Shown one piece after another: positions 1 to 9,400 of a stretch of DNA of 64,000 nucleotides. The stretch is taken from NCBI RefSeq assembly GCF_015160855.1, contig NZ_CP063373.1:8531001-8595000 (forward strand). Reading direction: 5' to 3'. The notes under the pieces are model-generated. The model saw nothing but the letters and a program-made list of their open reading frames with translations, ran no database searches and had not been told where the DNA came from. Numbering within the stretch: position 1 is the stretch's first letter; every line of letters starts with the position of its first letter. The translations under genes and the position numbers were made by a program. Source of the stretch: Streptomyces ferrugineus (lineage in GTDB: Bacteria > Actinomycetota > Actinomycetes > Streptomycetales > Streptomycetaceae).

Positions 1-8
1 CGCGAGAC

Positions 9-251
9 ATGCAGGGCACTGTGACGATGTACAGCACGACGTGGTGCGGCTACTGCCAGCGGCTGAAGAAGCAGCTGGAGCGCGAGGGCATCGCGTACAC
101 CGAGATCAACATCGAGCAGGACCCGGAGTCCGCGGCGTTCGTCGAGAAGGCGAATGGCGGAAACCAGACGGTCCCGACCGTGCTCTTCGGGGACGGTTCG
201 ACGCTGACGAACCCGTCGCTGGCTCAGGTCAAGCAGAAGATCGGCGTGTGA
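9..251 (+). CDS. mrx1: Mycoredoxin / glutaredoxin-like protein (Mrx1 type)
   Basis: Small 80-residue thioredoxin-fold protein with the redox-active CGYC motif near residue 13, the cis-Pro region TVPTVLF and a C-terminal helix, which is the usual size for actinobacterial mycoredoxin. Mycoredoxins reduce mycothiol-protein mixed disulfides in the cytoplasm using the mycothiol/mycothiol disulfide reductase system. The ATG at the window edge is taken as the start; upstream sequence is not visible, so a few extra residues cannot be excluded. It converges on the NudC gene across a short intrinsic terminator. In mycobacteria the same gene sits beside nudC and uvrD2, which supports the assignment. Confidence 0.9.
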   Translation: MQGTVTMYSTTWCGYCQRLKKQLEREGIAYTEINIEQDPESAAFVEKANGGNQTVPTVLFGDGSTLTNPSLAQVKQKIGV

Positions 252-268
252 TCGACCCGCAGGAAGAG

Positions 269-302
269 GGTGGCCGTCCCCGCATGGGGGCGGCCACCTT
301 TT
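269..302. terminator. Intrinsic terminator between mrx1 and nudC
   Basis: GGTGGCCG (269-276) pairs with CGGCCACC (291-298), and the stem continues through TCCCC/GGGGG to a GCAT loop, giving about 13 bp. On the + strand it is followed by TTTT, so it fits a classical terminator for mrx1; the stem may also serve the convergent nudC transcript. Confidence 0.85.
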
Positions 303-312
303 CCGTTGGCGC

Positions 313-1266
313 TCAGACGCCGCGGGTCGGCAGCGGCTTGCCGTACCAGCGCTCGATCAGGCGGGCCGCGATCGAGATGCCGTAGGGCGGCAGGACCTCG
401 CCGGAGTCGAAGGCGGCGCCCAGTTCCTCGCGGGAGAACCAGCGGGCTTCGTGGATCTCGTCGCCGTCGACCTCGACCTCGGTGGAGGTGGCGCGGGCCA
501 TGAAGCCCAGCATGAGGCTGGACGGGAAGGGCCAGGGCTGGCTGGCGATGTACTCGACCTCGCCGACGGTGATGCCGGCCTCCTCGGAGACCTCGCGGCG
601 TACGGCCTGCTCGATGGATTCGCCTGGCTCGACGAAGCCCGCGAGCGTGGAGAAGCGGCCTTCGGGCCAGTGGACCTGGCGGCCGAGGAGGATGCGGTCG
701 TCCTCGTCGGTGACGGCCATGATCACGGCGGGGTCGGTGCGCGGGTAGTGCTCGGCGCCGCAGGCGGGGCAGCGGCGGATGTGGCCGGCGGCGGCGATCA
801 CGGTGCGCTCGCCGCAGCGGGAGCAGAAGCGGTGGGTGCGCTGCCAGTTCTCCAGGCCGACGGCGTGCACCATCAGGCCCGCGTCGCGCGGTGACAGCAG
901 CAGGCCCGCCTCGCGCAGGCCGGCCGCGCGCGCGGACTGGTCGATGCGGCCGGGCAGGGCGTCCTTCTGGAGGGCGAAGTAGCTGACGCCGTCCTCGTCG
1001 ATACCGAGGAAGTAGCGGTGTGCTTCGGTGAGGGGGGCCTCGAAGGAGGGGGTCATGACGAGTTCGGTGCGTCCGTCCGCCGTCTCGTCGATGAGGACCT
1101 GGCCGCCGGAGACCACGAAGCAGCGGGTCGTGGGGTGGCTCCATGCCGCCGCGAGCCAGGCTTCGTCGAGCCGGTGGTGGGCTGCGCGGTCGATGCCGCT
1201 CGGGGCGGTGAGCGAGATGGGGCGGTCGGCGGTGTGGTCGGTCCAGGTGGTCACGGGTGCTTCCAA
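313..1266 (-). CDS. nudC: NAD(+) diphosphatase NudC (NADH pyrophosphatase)
   Basis: 317-residue Nudix hydrolase that splits NAD(H) into NMN(H) and AMP; NudC enzymes also remove NAD caps from RNA. A zinc ribbon uses Cys148, Cys151, Cys166 and Cys169 (CSRCG and CPACG). The Nudix box runs from about residue 210 to 232 (GFVEPGE then REVSEEAGI). The NudC signature SQPWPFPSS follows at about 242-250, which separates it from other Nudix families. Length is typical. ATG at 1266 is used; a GTG four codons later is an alternative. It converges on mrx1, and the M20 peptidase gene lies upstream on the same strand. Confidence 0.95.
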   Translation of the reverse strand: MEAPVTTWTDHTADRPISLTAPSGIDRAAHHRLDEAWLAAAWSHPTTRCFVVSGGQVLIDETADGRTELVMTPSFEAPLTEAHRYFLGIDEDGVSYFALQKDALPGRIDQSARAAGLREAGLLLSPRDAGLMVHAVGLENWQRTHRFCSRCGERTVIAAAGHIRRCPACGAEHYPRTDPAVIMAVTDEDDRILLGRQVHWPEGRFSTLAGFVEPGESIEQAVRREVSEEAGITVGEVEYIASQPWPFPSSLMLGFMARATSTEVEVDGDEIHEARWFSREELGAAFDSGEVLPPYGISIAARLIERWYGKPLPTRGV

Positions 1267-1410
1267 CTCCCCCAGTGGAACGGTGTGCTTCGGCGGGTGG
1301 ATCGGCGGGACGTGGGACGGGAGGGGACCTGGGGCGGCGGGGTTCGGCTGTGCGGGGCGGCGGTTTCAGTGTGCCCCGCGTGCGATGCCCGTCCGGACGG
1401 CCTCGGTGGC

Positions 1411-2823
1411 TCAGGGCGCATGGCGCCAGTTCGCGGCCAGGTCGTCCCACAGGTGGGCGGTGGTCTCGACGCCTTTGAGGAGCAGGTCCAGCTCGACCTT
1501 CTCGTTCGGGGCGTGCCAGCCGTCGGAGGGGACGGAGATGCCGAGGAAGAGCACGGGTGCGCCGAGGACGTCCTGGAGGTCGGCGGCGGGTCCGGAGCCG
1601 CCTTCGCGCGTGAAGCGCACGGGCCCCTCGAAGGCGCGGCCCATGGCGCGTACGACGGACTGGAGGGCGGGGTGGTCCAGTGGCGTCAGGCATGGGCGTG
1701 TGGCTCCGCTGAACGTGATCTCGCAGCGGATCCCGGCGGGCACCTGGTCGTCGGCCCAGGCGCGGACGGCCTTTTCGATGTGGTCGGGGTCCTGTCCCGC
1801 GACCAGCCGGAAGGAGAGCTTGACCATGGCGGAGGACGGGATGATCGTCTTGCTGCCGGGTCCCTGGTAGCCGCCTCCGATGCCGTTGACCTCGGCGGTG
1901 GGGCGGGCCCAGATGCGTTCCAGGGTGGTGTGGCCGGCCTCGCCGTGGGTGGCGTACGACTTGGCGGTGTGCAGCCAGCGCTCCTCGTCGAAGGGGAGCT
2001 CGGCGAAGAGTTCGCGTTCGCGGTCGGTCAGTTCGATCACGCCGTCGTAGAAGCCGGGGATCGCCACGCGCGCGTGCTCGTCGTGCAGGGCGGCGACGAG
2101 GCGGGCGGCGGCGGTGGCCGGGTTGGGGACGGCGCCGCCGAAGGAGCCGGAGTGGATGTCCTGGTCGGGGCCGTGGAGTCGGATCTCGCACTCGGCGAGG
2201 CCGCGCATGCCGGTGCACACGGTGGGGGTGTCCTCGGCCCACATGCCGGTGTCGGACACGATCACGGCGTCGGTCGCGAGACGGCGTGCGTGCGCCTCGA
2301 CGAGCGCGCGGAAGTTCGGGGAGCCGGACTCCTCCTCGCCCTCGACGATCAGCTTCAGGTTGACGGCCGGGGTGGTGCGGCCGGTGGTGGCGAGGTGGGT
2401 GCGGACGCCGAGTGTGTGGAAGAACACCTGGCCCTTGTCGTCGGCCGCCCCGCGCGCGTGCAGGCGCCCTTCGCGGATGACGGGCTCGAAGGGGTCACTG
2501 TCCCATCCGTCCTCGCGGGCGGCGGGCTGCACGTCATGGTGCCCGTAGACGAGGACGGTGGGTGCCTCGGGGTCGTCGCAGGGCCACTCGGCGAAGACGG
2601 CGGGCGCGCCCGGCGTCGGCCAGACCTCGACAATCGGGAAGCCGGTCTCCTTGAGTTTGGCGGCGAGCCAGTCGGCGCTGCGGCGTACGTCGGGCGCGTG
2701 GTCGGGCTGGGCCGACACGGACGGGATGCGCAGCCATTCCGCGAGGTCGTCGAGGAAGGCGGCACGGTGCTGCTCGATGTATGTACGGACGGCGCTGACG
2801 GCACTGTCAACGGGCTGGCTCAT
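1411..2823 (-). CDS. M20 family metallopeptidase (dipeptidase)
   Basis: 470-residue zinc peptidase of the M20 (ArgE/DapE/CNDP-like dipeptidase) family. Visible motifs are YGHHDVQP (first zinc-ligand His), ARGAADDKGQ (bridging Asp), the EGEEESGS motif with the catalytic Glu, and a lid/dimerisation domain in the second half. It probably hydrolyses dipeptides in the cytoplasm; exact substrate unknown. The frame is open 17 codons further upstream, but the ATG at 2823 (MSQPVDSAV) gives the normal family N-terminus and lies just 10 bp after the adnB stop, implying co-transcription with adnAB. Confidence 0.9.
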   Translation of the reverse strand: MSQPVDSAVSAVRTYIEQHRAAFLDDLAEWLRIPSVSAQPDHAPDVRRSADWLAAKLKETGFPIVEVWPTPGAPAVFAEWPCDDPEAPTVLVYGHHDVQPAAREDGWDSDPFEPVIREGRLHARGAADDKGQVFFHTLGVRTHLATTGRTTPAVNLKLIVEGEEESGSPNFRALVEAHARRLATDAVIVSDTGMWAEDTPTVCTGMRGLAECEIRLHGPDQDIHSGSFGGAVPNPATAAARLVAALHDEHARVAIPGFYDGVIELTDRERELFAELPFDEERWLHTAKSYATHGEAGHTTLERIWARPTAEVNGIGGGYQGPGSKTIIPSSAMVKLSFRLVAGQDPDHIEKAVRAWADDQVPAGIRCEITFSGATRPCLTPLDHPALQSVVRAMGRAFEGPVRFTREGGSGPAADLQDVLGAPVLFLGISVPSDGWHAPNEKVELDLLLKGVETTAHLWDDLAANWRHAP

Positions 2824-2833
2824 GGTCACGAGC

Positions 2834-5800
2834 CTATCGGCCCGCGCCGACATCCTCGGTGGGCGGTTCCTCACAGTCCGCCTCGGCGGCCGGCTCGTCG
2901 GTGAGCAGCCGTTCCAGTGCCGCCCGGTCGGGAAGGTCGTCCGGGCGTACGACCTCGCCGCTGCGGACGTACAGGAACGCGGCGTCGACCGACTCCAGGG
3001 GCACGCCCTGCTGCTCGGCCCAGGCGAGCCGGTACAGGGCGAGCTGGAGGGGGTCGGCGGTGCGGGTGCGGTTGGTCTTCCAGTCGACGATCTCGTAGGT
3101 CGCCCCGTCGCCGTCGCCGGTCTTGTAGACGGCGTCGATACGGCCCCGTACGACGCGGCCGGCGATCTCGAGCTGGAACGGGGCCTCGACCCGGTATGGC
3201 GTGCGGTGGGCGTACTCGGTGCGCTCGAAGGCGTCCTTGAGGGCTTCCAGGTCGCGCTCGTCGGCGATCTCGGCCTCGCTGCCGGGCAGGTCGTCGGGCT
3301 CCAGCATGGGCAGTGTCAGCTCTTCGAAGCGGGATTCCACCCAGGCGTGGAATCGGGTGCCTCGACGTGCGGCGGGTTGTGGGGGGCGTGGCATGGGGCG
3401 CGCGAGTTCCTGCGCGAATCCGTCCGGGTCGGCTGCCAGTCGCAGCAGCTGGGACGCGGTCAGTGACGCGGGCAGGGGTACGTCCGTGACGCTTGCGCGG
3501 GTGCGCAGCAGTTCGCCGGTGAGGGCGTCGAGGTCACGGTCCCAGGAGGCGATGGTGCGGGCCTCCTCCGGAGTGAGGGGGTCCTCCGGAGTGAGAGGGC
3601 CCTCCAGAGTGAGGGGGGCCGTTTCCACGGAGTCTTCCGCGGGGTGCGGGCGGGCGGAGGGCCGCGGGGGCTGCGCCTGGTGCGGGATGGCCGGGGTCGG
3701 GCGGTCGGTGGTCCAGGAGTCCCAGTCGTCGGGGTCGTCGTCGGGCGGATCGTCCGTCAACGCCTCGTCGTCCTGCGGTGGCGGGGGCCACTCGGGATCG
3801 TCGGAGATGTCCGGGTCGTGTGTGGCGGCGGGGTGAGCGTCCTCGTGGGAGGCGAGGTTCTCCAGGTGGGCCAGGACCGTCTCGGCGGCAGCGCGGCGGC
3901 GGGTCAGGGCGGCGGCGTCGAGGGGCAGCGGCCATACCTGGTCGGCGTTCTCGCGGTGCAGGGCGGGGTTCTCCGCGTCTTCGGCCGGTTCGTCCGCCCA
4001 TGCCTCGATCTCGCCGTGTCCGGCCGCGCAGTGGTCGTGCAGGGACTGAAGGAAGTCGGAGGGGCCTCGGCGCTTCTTCTGCGTGGGCCCCCACCAGTGG
4101 CCGGAGCCGAGGAGGAGGGAGCGGGGGCGGGTGAAGGTGACGTAGCCGAGACGGAGTTCCTCGGTGTGCTGGTGGTCCTTCATGGCCTCCTGGAAGGCCT
4201 TCAGGCCTCGGGAGTCCCAGGAGGCGACGTCGGGGAGGGTGTCGGCGTCGCCGCGCAGTCCGTGCGGCAGCACCTTGGCCTGGGCGGTCCACTTCTCGCG
4301 GCCCTGGGTGCTGGGGAAGGTTCCGGTGACGAGGCCGGGGACGGCCACCACGTCCCACTCCAGGCCCTTGGACTTGTGCGCGGTGAGGACCTTGACGGTG
4401 TTCTCGCCGCCGGGGAGGGCGTTGTCGAGGCCCTTCTCGTACTGGGCTGCGGTGCGCAGGAAGCCGAGGAAGGCGAGCAGGGTCGCGTCGTTGTCGCCGG
4501 CCGCGAAGGAGGCGGCGATGTCGAGGAAGTTGGACAGGGTCTCGCGGCGGCGGGCGGCCAGGGCGTGCGGGGAGGCGGACAGTTCGACTTCCAGGCCGGT
4601 GACGGCGAGGACGCGGTGGAGGACGTCCATCAGCGGGTCGGACAGGGAGCGGCGCAGGTCGCGCAGTTCGGTGGCCAGGCGAGCGAAGCGCACGCGCGCG
4701 TCCGGCGAGAAGGGCAGCCCGTCATGGTCCCCTTCACCGTCCAGCGGTGTCTCCAGGAAGGTGTCGAGGGCGTCCGCGAGCGAGATCACCTCGGCGGGGT
4801 CGACCCCCTCGACGGCTTCGGCGAGCCGTCGGTCCAAGTCGTCGTCGCCGTCCACGCGCGCGTGGGTGACGAGCAGCCGTGCGCGGCGCCCCAGGAGGGC
4901 GAGGTCGCGCGGGCCGATGCGCCAGCGCGGGCCGGTGAGCAGGCGGACCAGGGAGGCGTTGGCGCCGGGGTCCTGGAGGACCTCGCAGACGGCGACCAGG
5001 TCGGCGATCTCGGGCAGGTGGAGCAGCCCGGACAGGCCGACGACCTCGACGGGGACGTCGCGGGCGACGAGCGCGCCCTGGATCTCGGCGAAGTCGGTCG
5101 CCGTGCGGCACAGGACGGCGATCTCGCCGGGTGCCTTGCCGGTGTTGACGAGGTGGGCGACGGATTCGGCGATCCAGTCGATCTCCTCGGCGTGGGTGGG
5201 CAGCAGCGCGCAGCGGACCGTGCCGTCGAGCTCGGCTCCGGGGGCCGGGCGCAGGGCCTCCACGCCCGCGTGCATGGCGCGCAGGGGCTCCGCGAGGCCG
5301 TTGGCGAGGTCGAGAAGGCGTCCGCCGCTGCGGCGGTTCTCGCTGAGTGCCTGGCGGGTGGCGGGGCGGCCGTCGGTGTGGGCGAAGTGCTCGGGGAAGT
5401 CGTCGAGGTTGGCGACGGAGGCGCCGCGCCAGCCGTAGATCGCCTGGCAGGGGTCGCCGACGGCGGTCACCGGGTGGCCGGTGCCGTCACCGAACAGGCC
5501 CGCCAGAAGGACGCGTTGGGCGACGGACGTGTCCTGGTACTCGTCCAGGAGGACCACGCGGAACTCGTCGCGCAGGATGCGGCCGACTTCGGGGATCCGG
5601 GCGAGCTGTGCGGACAGGGCGATCTGGTCGCCGAAGTCGATCAGGTCGCGCTCGCGTTTGGCGGCGCGGTAGCGGACGACGAGTTCGGCGAGTTCGCGGC
5701 GGGCCGCGGCCGCCTCGGGGACCTTGCGCAGATCAGCGTTGGTGAGTTTGACGCCCTGAAGGGTGAGCAGCAGCTCGGCGTCGTGCGCGCGCAGGGTCTC

Positions 5801-6376
5801 GGGTCGCACCAGGTGCTCGGCGAGTTCGGCGTCGAGGGCGAGGAGGTCGCTGACGAGGTCGGCGAAGGAGCGGGTGAGGGCCGGGTAGGGGCCGGGGGCT
5901 TCGCGCAGTACGCGCGCGGCGAGTTGGTAGCGGGTGGCGTCGGCGAGCAGGCGGGAGGTCGGTTCGAGGCCGATGCGCAGGCCGTGGTCGGTCAGCAGGC
6001 GGCCCGCGAAGGCGTGGTAGGTGGAGATCACCGGCTCGCCCGGCGGGTTGTCCGGATCGATGATGTCGGGGTCGGTGACGCCGGCCTTGATCAGTGCTTT
6101 GCGGACGCGTTCGGCGAGTTCACCGGCGGCCTTGTTGGTGAAGGTCAGGCCGAGGACCTGTTCGGGGGCGACCTGGCCGGTGCCGACCAGCCACACCACG
6201 CGGGCGGCCATCACCGTCGTCTTGCCGGATCCGGCTCCGGCGACGATCACCTGCGGGGCGGGCGGCGCGGTGATGCAGGCCGTCTGCTCCGGGGTGAACG
6301 GGATGCCGAGGAGCTCCTTGAGCTGCTCGGGATCGGTGATACGGGCGGACACCTCAGAGAGGCTAGCGGCGGGCAC
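2834..6376 (-). CDS. adnB: AdnB-like UvrD-family helicase-nuclease subunit
   Basis: 1180-residue protein with an N-terminal UvrD/Rep SF1A motor and a C-terminal RecB-type nuclease. Walker A AGAGSGKTT lies at about residues 46-54, the DExx box reads LLDEYQDTS, and a late helicase motif reads VKVLTAHKSKGLEWDVV. The nuclease shows RGTRFHAWVE, VDWKTNRT and an LQLALYRLAW motif. In mycobacteria AdnA-AdnB forms a heterodimer that resects double-strand breaks, with AdnB the dominant motor; this gene lies just downstream of adnA, as there. A Pro/Asp-rich linker (about residues 850-940) separates motor and nuclease. It lacks the Cys cluster seen in AdnA. Confidence 0.9.
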   Translation of the reverse strand: MPAASLSEVSARITDPEQLKELLGIPFTPEQTACITAPPAPQVIVAGAGSGKTTVMAARVVWLVGTGQVAPEQVLGLTFTNKAAGELAERVRKALIKAGVTDPDIIDPDNPPGEPVISTYHAFAGRLLTDHGLRIGLEPTSRLLADATRYQLAARVLREAPGPYPALTRSFADLVSDLLALDAELAEHLVRPETLRAHDAELLLTLQGVKLTNADLRKVPEAAAARRELAELVVRYRAAKRERDLIDFGDQIALSAQLARIPEVGRILRDEFRVVLLDEYQDTSVAQRVLLAGLFGDGTGHPVTAVGDPCQAIYGWRGASVANLDDFPEHFAHTDGRPATRQALSENRRSGGRLLDLANGLAEPLRAMHAGVEALRPAPGAELDGTVRCALLPTHAEEIDWIAESVAHLVNTGKAPGEIAVLCRTATDFAEIQGALVARDVPVEVVGLSGLLHLPEIADLVAVCEVLQDPGANASLVRLLTGPRWRIGPRDLALLGRRARLLVTHARVDGDDDLDRRLAEAVEGVDPAEVISLADALDTFLETPLDGEGDHDGLPFSPDARVRFARLATELRDLRRSLSDPLMDVLHRVLAVTGLEVELSASPHALAARRRETLSNFLDIAASFAAGDNDATLLAFLGFLRTAAQYEKGLDNALPGGENTVKVLTAHKSKGLEWDVVAVPGLVTGTFPSTQGREKWTAQAKVLPHGLRGDADTLPDVASWDSRGLKAFQEAMKDHQHTEELRLGYVTFTRPRSLLLGSGHWWGPTQKKRRGPSDFLQSLHDHCAAGHGEIEAWADEPAEDAENPALHRENADQVWPLPLDAAALTRRRAAAETVLAHLENLASHEDAHPAATHDPDISDDPEWPPPPQDDEALTDDPPDDDPDDWDSWTTDRPTPAIPHQAQPPRPSARPHPAEDSVETAPLTLEGPLTPEDPLTPEEARTIASWDRDLDALTGELLRTRASVTDVPLPASLTASQLLRLAADPDGFAQELARPMPRPPQPAARRGTRFHAWVESRFEELTLPMLEPDDLPGSEAEIADERDLEALKDAFERTEYAHRTPYRVEAPFQLEIAGRVVRGRIDAVYKTGDGDGATYEIVDWKTNRTRTADPLQLALYRLAWAEQQGVPLESVDAAFLYVRSGEVVRPDDLPDRAALERLLTDEPAAEADCEEPPTEDVGAGR

Positions 6377-6466
6377 CGACAGTGGCTGCCGGATCCGCCT
6401 TCGGGTGGGGAGACCCGCAGGTCAGCGCGGGTGGTGCGATCGGTCACTCCGCTGCTCGCGCGCCTG

Positions 6467-9400
6467 TTACTCGACCACGTGCCGTCCCTCGGGCCGCGCA
6501 CTGCACGACGCCCGGAACGCGCAATGTGTACAGTGTTGCCCCGCATTGGGCGTGAATCGCTCGTCGAGGACCTTGCCGGCCGCCGTGGCGAGCAGGTCGC
6601 CGACCCACTCCCCCTCCGGGCCGTCCAGTGGCTGCTGCCCCTGCACCTTGGGCAGCGTCTCACCGCCGTCGCGCTTGGCGGCGCCCTGGCGCAGCTGGAC
6701 GAGTTCGGCACCGCCCGGCTCGGGACGTACGCCGTCGAAGGCCTCGTCGACGGCTCCTTCGCGGACGGCGAGCTGATAGACGGCGAGCTGTGGATGGTGG
6801 GCGACCTCGGCCGCGCTGGGTGCCTGCTTGCCGGTCTTGAAGTCGACGACGTAGGCGCGTCCGTCGCCGTCGGCCTCGACGCGGTCCATCTGGCCGCGGA
6901 TGCGCACCTCGAAGTCGCCGGCCTCCAGGGTCACGTCGAAGTCGTGCTCGCTGGCCACCGGCGTGCGCCCCGCGCGGTCCATCACATGCCACTTCAGGAA
7001 GCGTTCGAGCGCCACGCGCGCGTTGTCCTTCTCCTGCGCCGACTTCCAGGGCGCGTCGAAGGCGAGCGCGTTCCACACCGAGTCGAGGCGCTCCATGAGG
7101 ACGGCGAGGTCGGCCGGGGTGTGTCCGGAGGCGACCTCGTCGGCGAGGACGTGCACCACGTTTCCGAAGCCCTGGGCGGCGGTGGCGGGCGCGTCGGCCT
7201 TCACCTCGCGGCCCAGGAACCACTGCAGGGCGCAGGTGTTGGCGAGCTGGTCCAGGGCGCTTCCGGAGAGCACGACGGGCTGGTCGCGGTTGCGCAGCGG
7301 CACCTTGGACTCGGTCGGCTCGAACATGCCCCACCAGCGGTAGGGGTGCGCGGCGGGCACCAGCGGGCGGCCGTCCTCGTCGGCGAGCGCCGCCAGCCGG
7401 GCCAGTCGGCGGGCGGCGGCCTCCCTGAGGGTCTCCGACACGCGCGGGTCGACCGTCGTGGCCCTGAGCTCGGCGACGAGTGCGGCGACGGACAGCGGAC
7501 GGCGCGGGCGGCCCGTCACGTCCCTCGGTTCGACGCCGAGTTCGGTCAGGAAGCGGGAAGGCTGGTCGCCGTCGTCGGCCGGGGCCTTCACCGCTGTGAC
7601 GACGAGGCGTTCACGCGCGCGTGTGGCGGCGACGTAGAACAGGCGGCGCTCCTCCGCCAGCAGCGCGCCCGGGGTGAGCGGTTCGGCGAGTCCGTCGCGG
7701 CCGATGCGGTCGGCCTCCAGGAGGGAGCCGCGGCGGCGCAGGTCCGGCCACAGGCCCTCCTGGACGCCGGCGACGACGACCAGGCGCCACTGCAGGCCCT
7801 TGGAGCGGTGCGCGGTCATCAGACGCACGGCGTCGGGGCGCACGGCACGCCGTGTGAGGGTGTCGGCGGCGATGTCCTCGGCGTCGATCTCCTCCAGGAA
7901 GTTCAGGGCGCCCCGTCCGCCGATGCGTTCCTCCGCGCGGGCCGCTGTCGCGAACAGCGCGCAGACGGCGTCCAGGTCACGGTCGGCATTGCGGCCGGCC
8001 GCGCCGCCGCGGCGGGCGATGCGCTCCAGGCGCGTGGGCCAGGGCGTGCCCTCCCACAGGTCCCACAGCGCCTCCTCGGCCGTACCGCCGCCCGCGAGGC
8101 GTTCACGGGCCTTGCGCAGCAGCGCGCCGAGACGCTGGGCGCCACGCGCGTACGTGGGGTCGTGGACCGCGAGGCGCTCCGGCTCGGCCAGTGCCCGCGC
8201 GAGCAGCTCGTCCGAGGGCGGCGGCAAGGGGATGCCCGCGGCCCGCTCCTCCTCACGCAGGGCGCGCCCCAGGCGGCGCAGGTCGGCGGCGTCCATGCCG
8301 GCGAGGGGGGAGGCGAGCAGGGTGAGGGCGGTCTCGGTGTCGAGCCAGGAGGCGGCGGGCTCGTCGGTGGAGTCGCTTCCAGCAGGGTCGCTCTCCTGCT
8401 GTCGTACGTGGTCGCCGGGGCTGTCATGTCGTGCGTCGTCGCCGGGACTCTCATGTCGTGCGTCGTCGCCGGGGCTCTCATGTCGTGCGTCGTCGCCGGG
8501 GCTCTCATGTCGTGCGCCCCCGTCGGCCGCCTCCGCCGCGGCCACCGCGCGCAGTGCCGTCAGCAGTGGTGCCACGGCCGGCTCATGCCTGAGCGGCAGG
8601 TCGTCGCCGTCGATGTCAAGGGGCACCCCGGCGGCCGTGAGCGCCCGGCGCACCGTCGGGATGGTGCGCGACCCCGCGCGGACCAGGACGGCCATGTCGC
8701 GCCACGGAACGCCGTCCTCCAGGTGGGCCCGGCGCAGGATGTCGGCGATGTTGTCGAGCTCGGTACCGGGTGTCGGGTAGGTGAAGACTTCGACACGGCC
8801 GCCCTCGTGGACGGGGGCGAGCTCGCGGTGGGCGCGGACCTTCACCGCCGGGAGCCGGGTGAGCGGCATGCGCTGGGTCAGCAGCCGGGTCGCGGCCAGC
8901 AGGGCGGCGCCGGAGCGCCGGGAGGTGCGCAGGACCTCCACGGGCGCGGGTCGGCCGTCCGCGCGCGGGAAGGCGTGCGGGAACTCCAGGATTCCGTTCA
9001 CGTCGGCGCCCCGGAACGCGTAGATCGACTGGTCCGGGTCGCCGAGGGCGACCAGGGTGCGGCCGCCGCCGGCGAGGGCGTGCAGCAGCCGTACCTGCGC
9101 CGGGTCGGTGTCCTGGTACTCGTCGACGTACACGGCGTCGTACCGCGCGGCGAGACGCGCGGCGACCTCGGGGCGGCGGGCGAGGAGGACCGCGCGGTGG
9201 ACCAGTTCGGCGTAGTCGAGCACGCCCTGCATGTCGAGCACGTCCAGGTACTCGGCGAGGAAGGAGGCGGCCGCGCGCCAGTCGGGCCGGCCGATGCGGC
9301 GGGCGAAGGCGTCCAGGGCGTCGGGGCCGAGGCCCAGCTCGCGGCTGCGGGCGAGGACCGCGCGGACCTCGTCGGCGAAACCGCGGGTGGTCAGACAGGC

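Noticed and set aside
224..2242. 672-codon minus-strand frame overlapping nudC and the M20 peptidase
   Set aside because: Arg/Pro/His-rich shadow frame; the two real genes on the same strand in other frames have full domain signatures.
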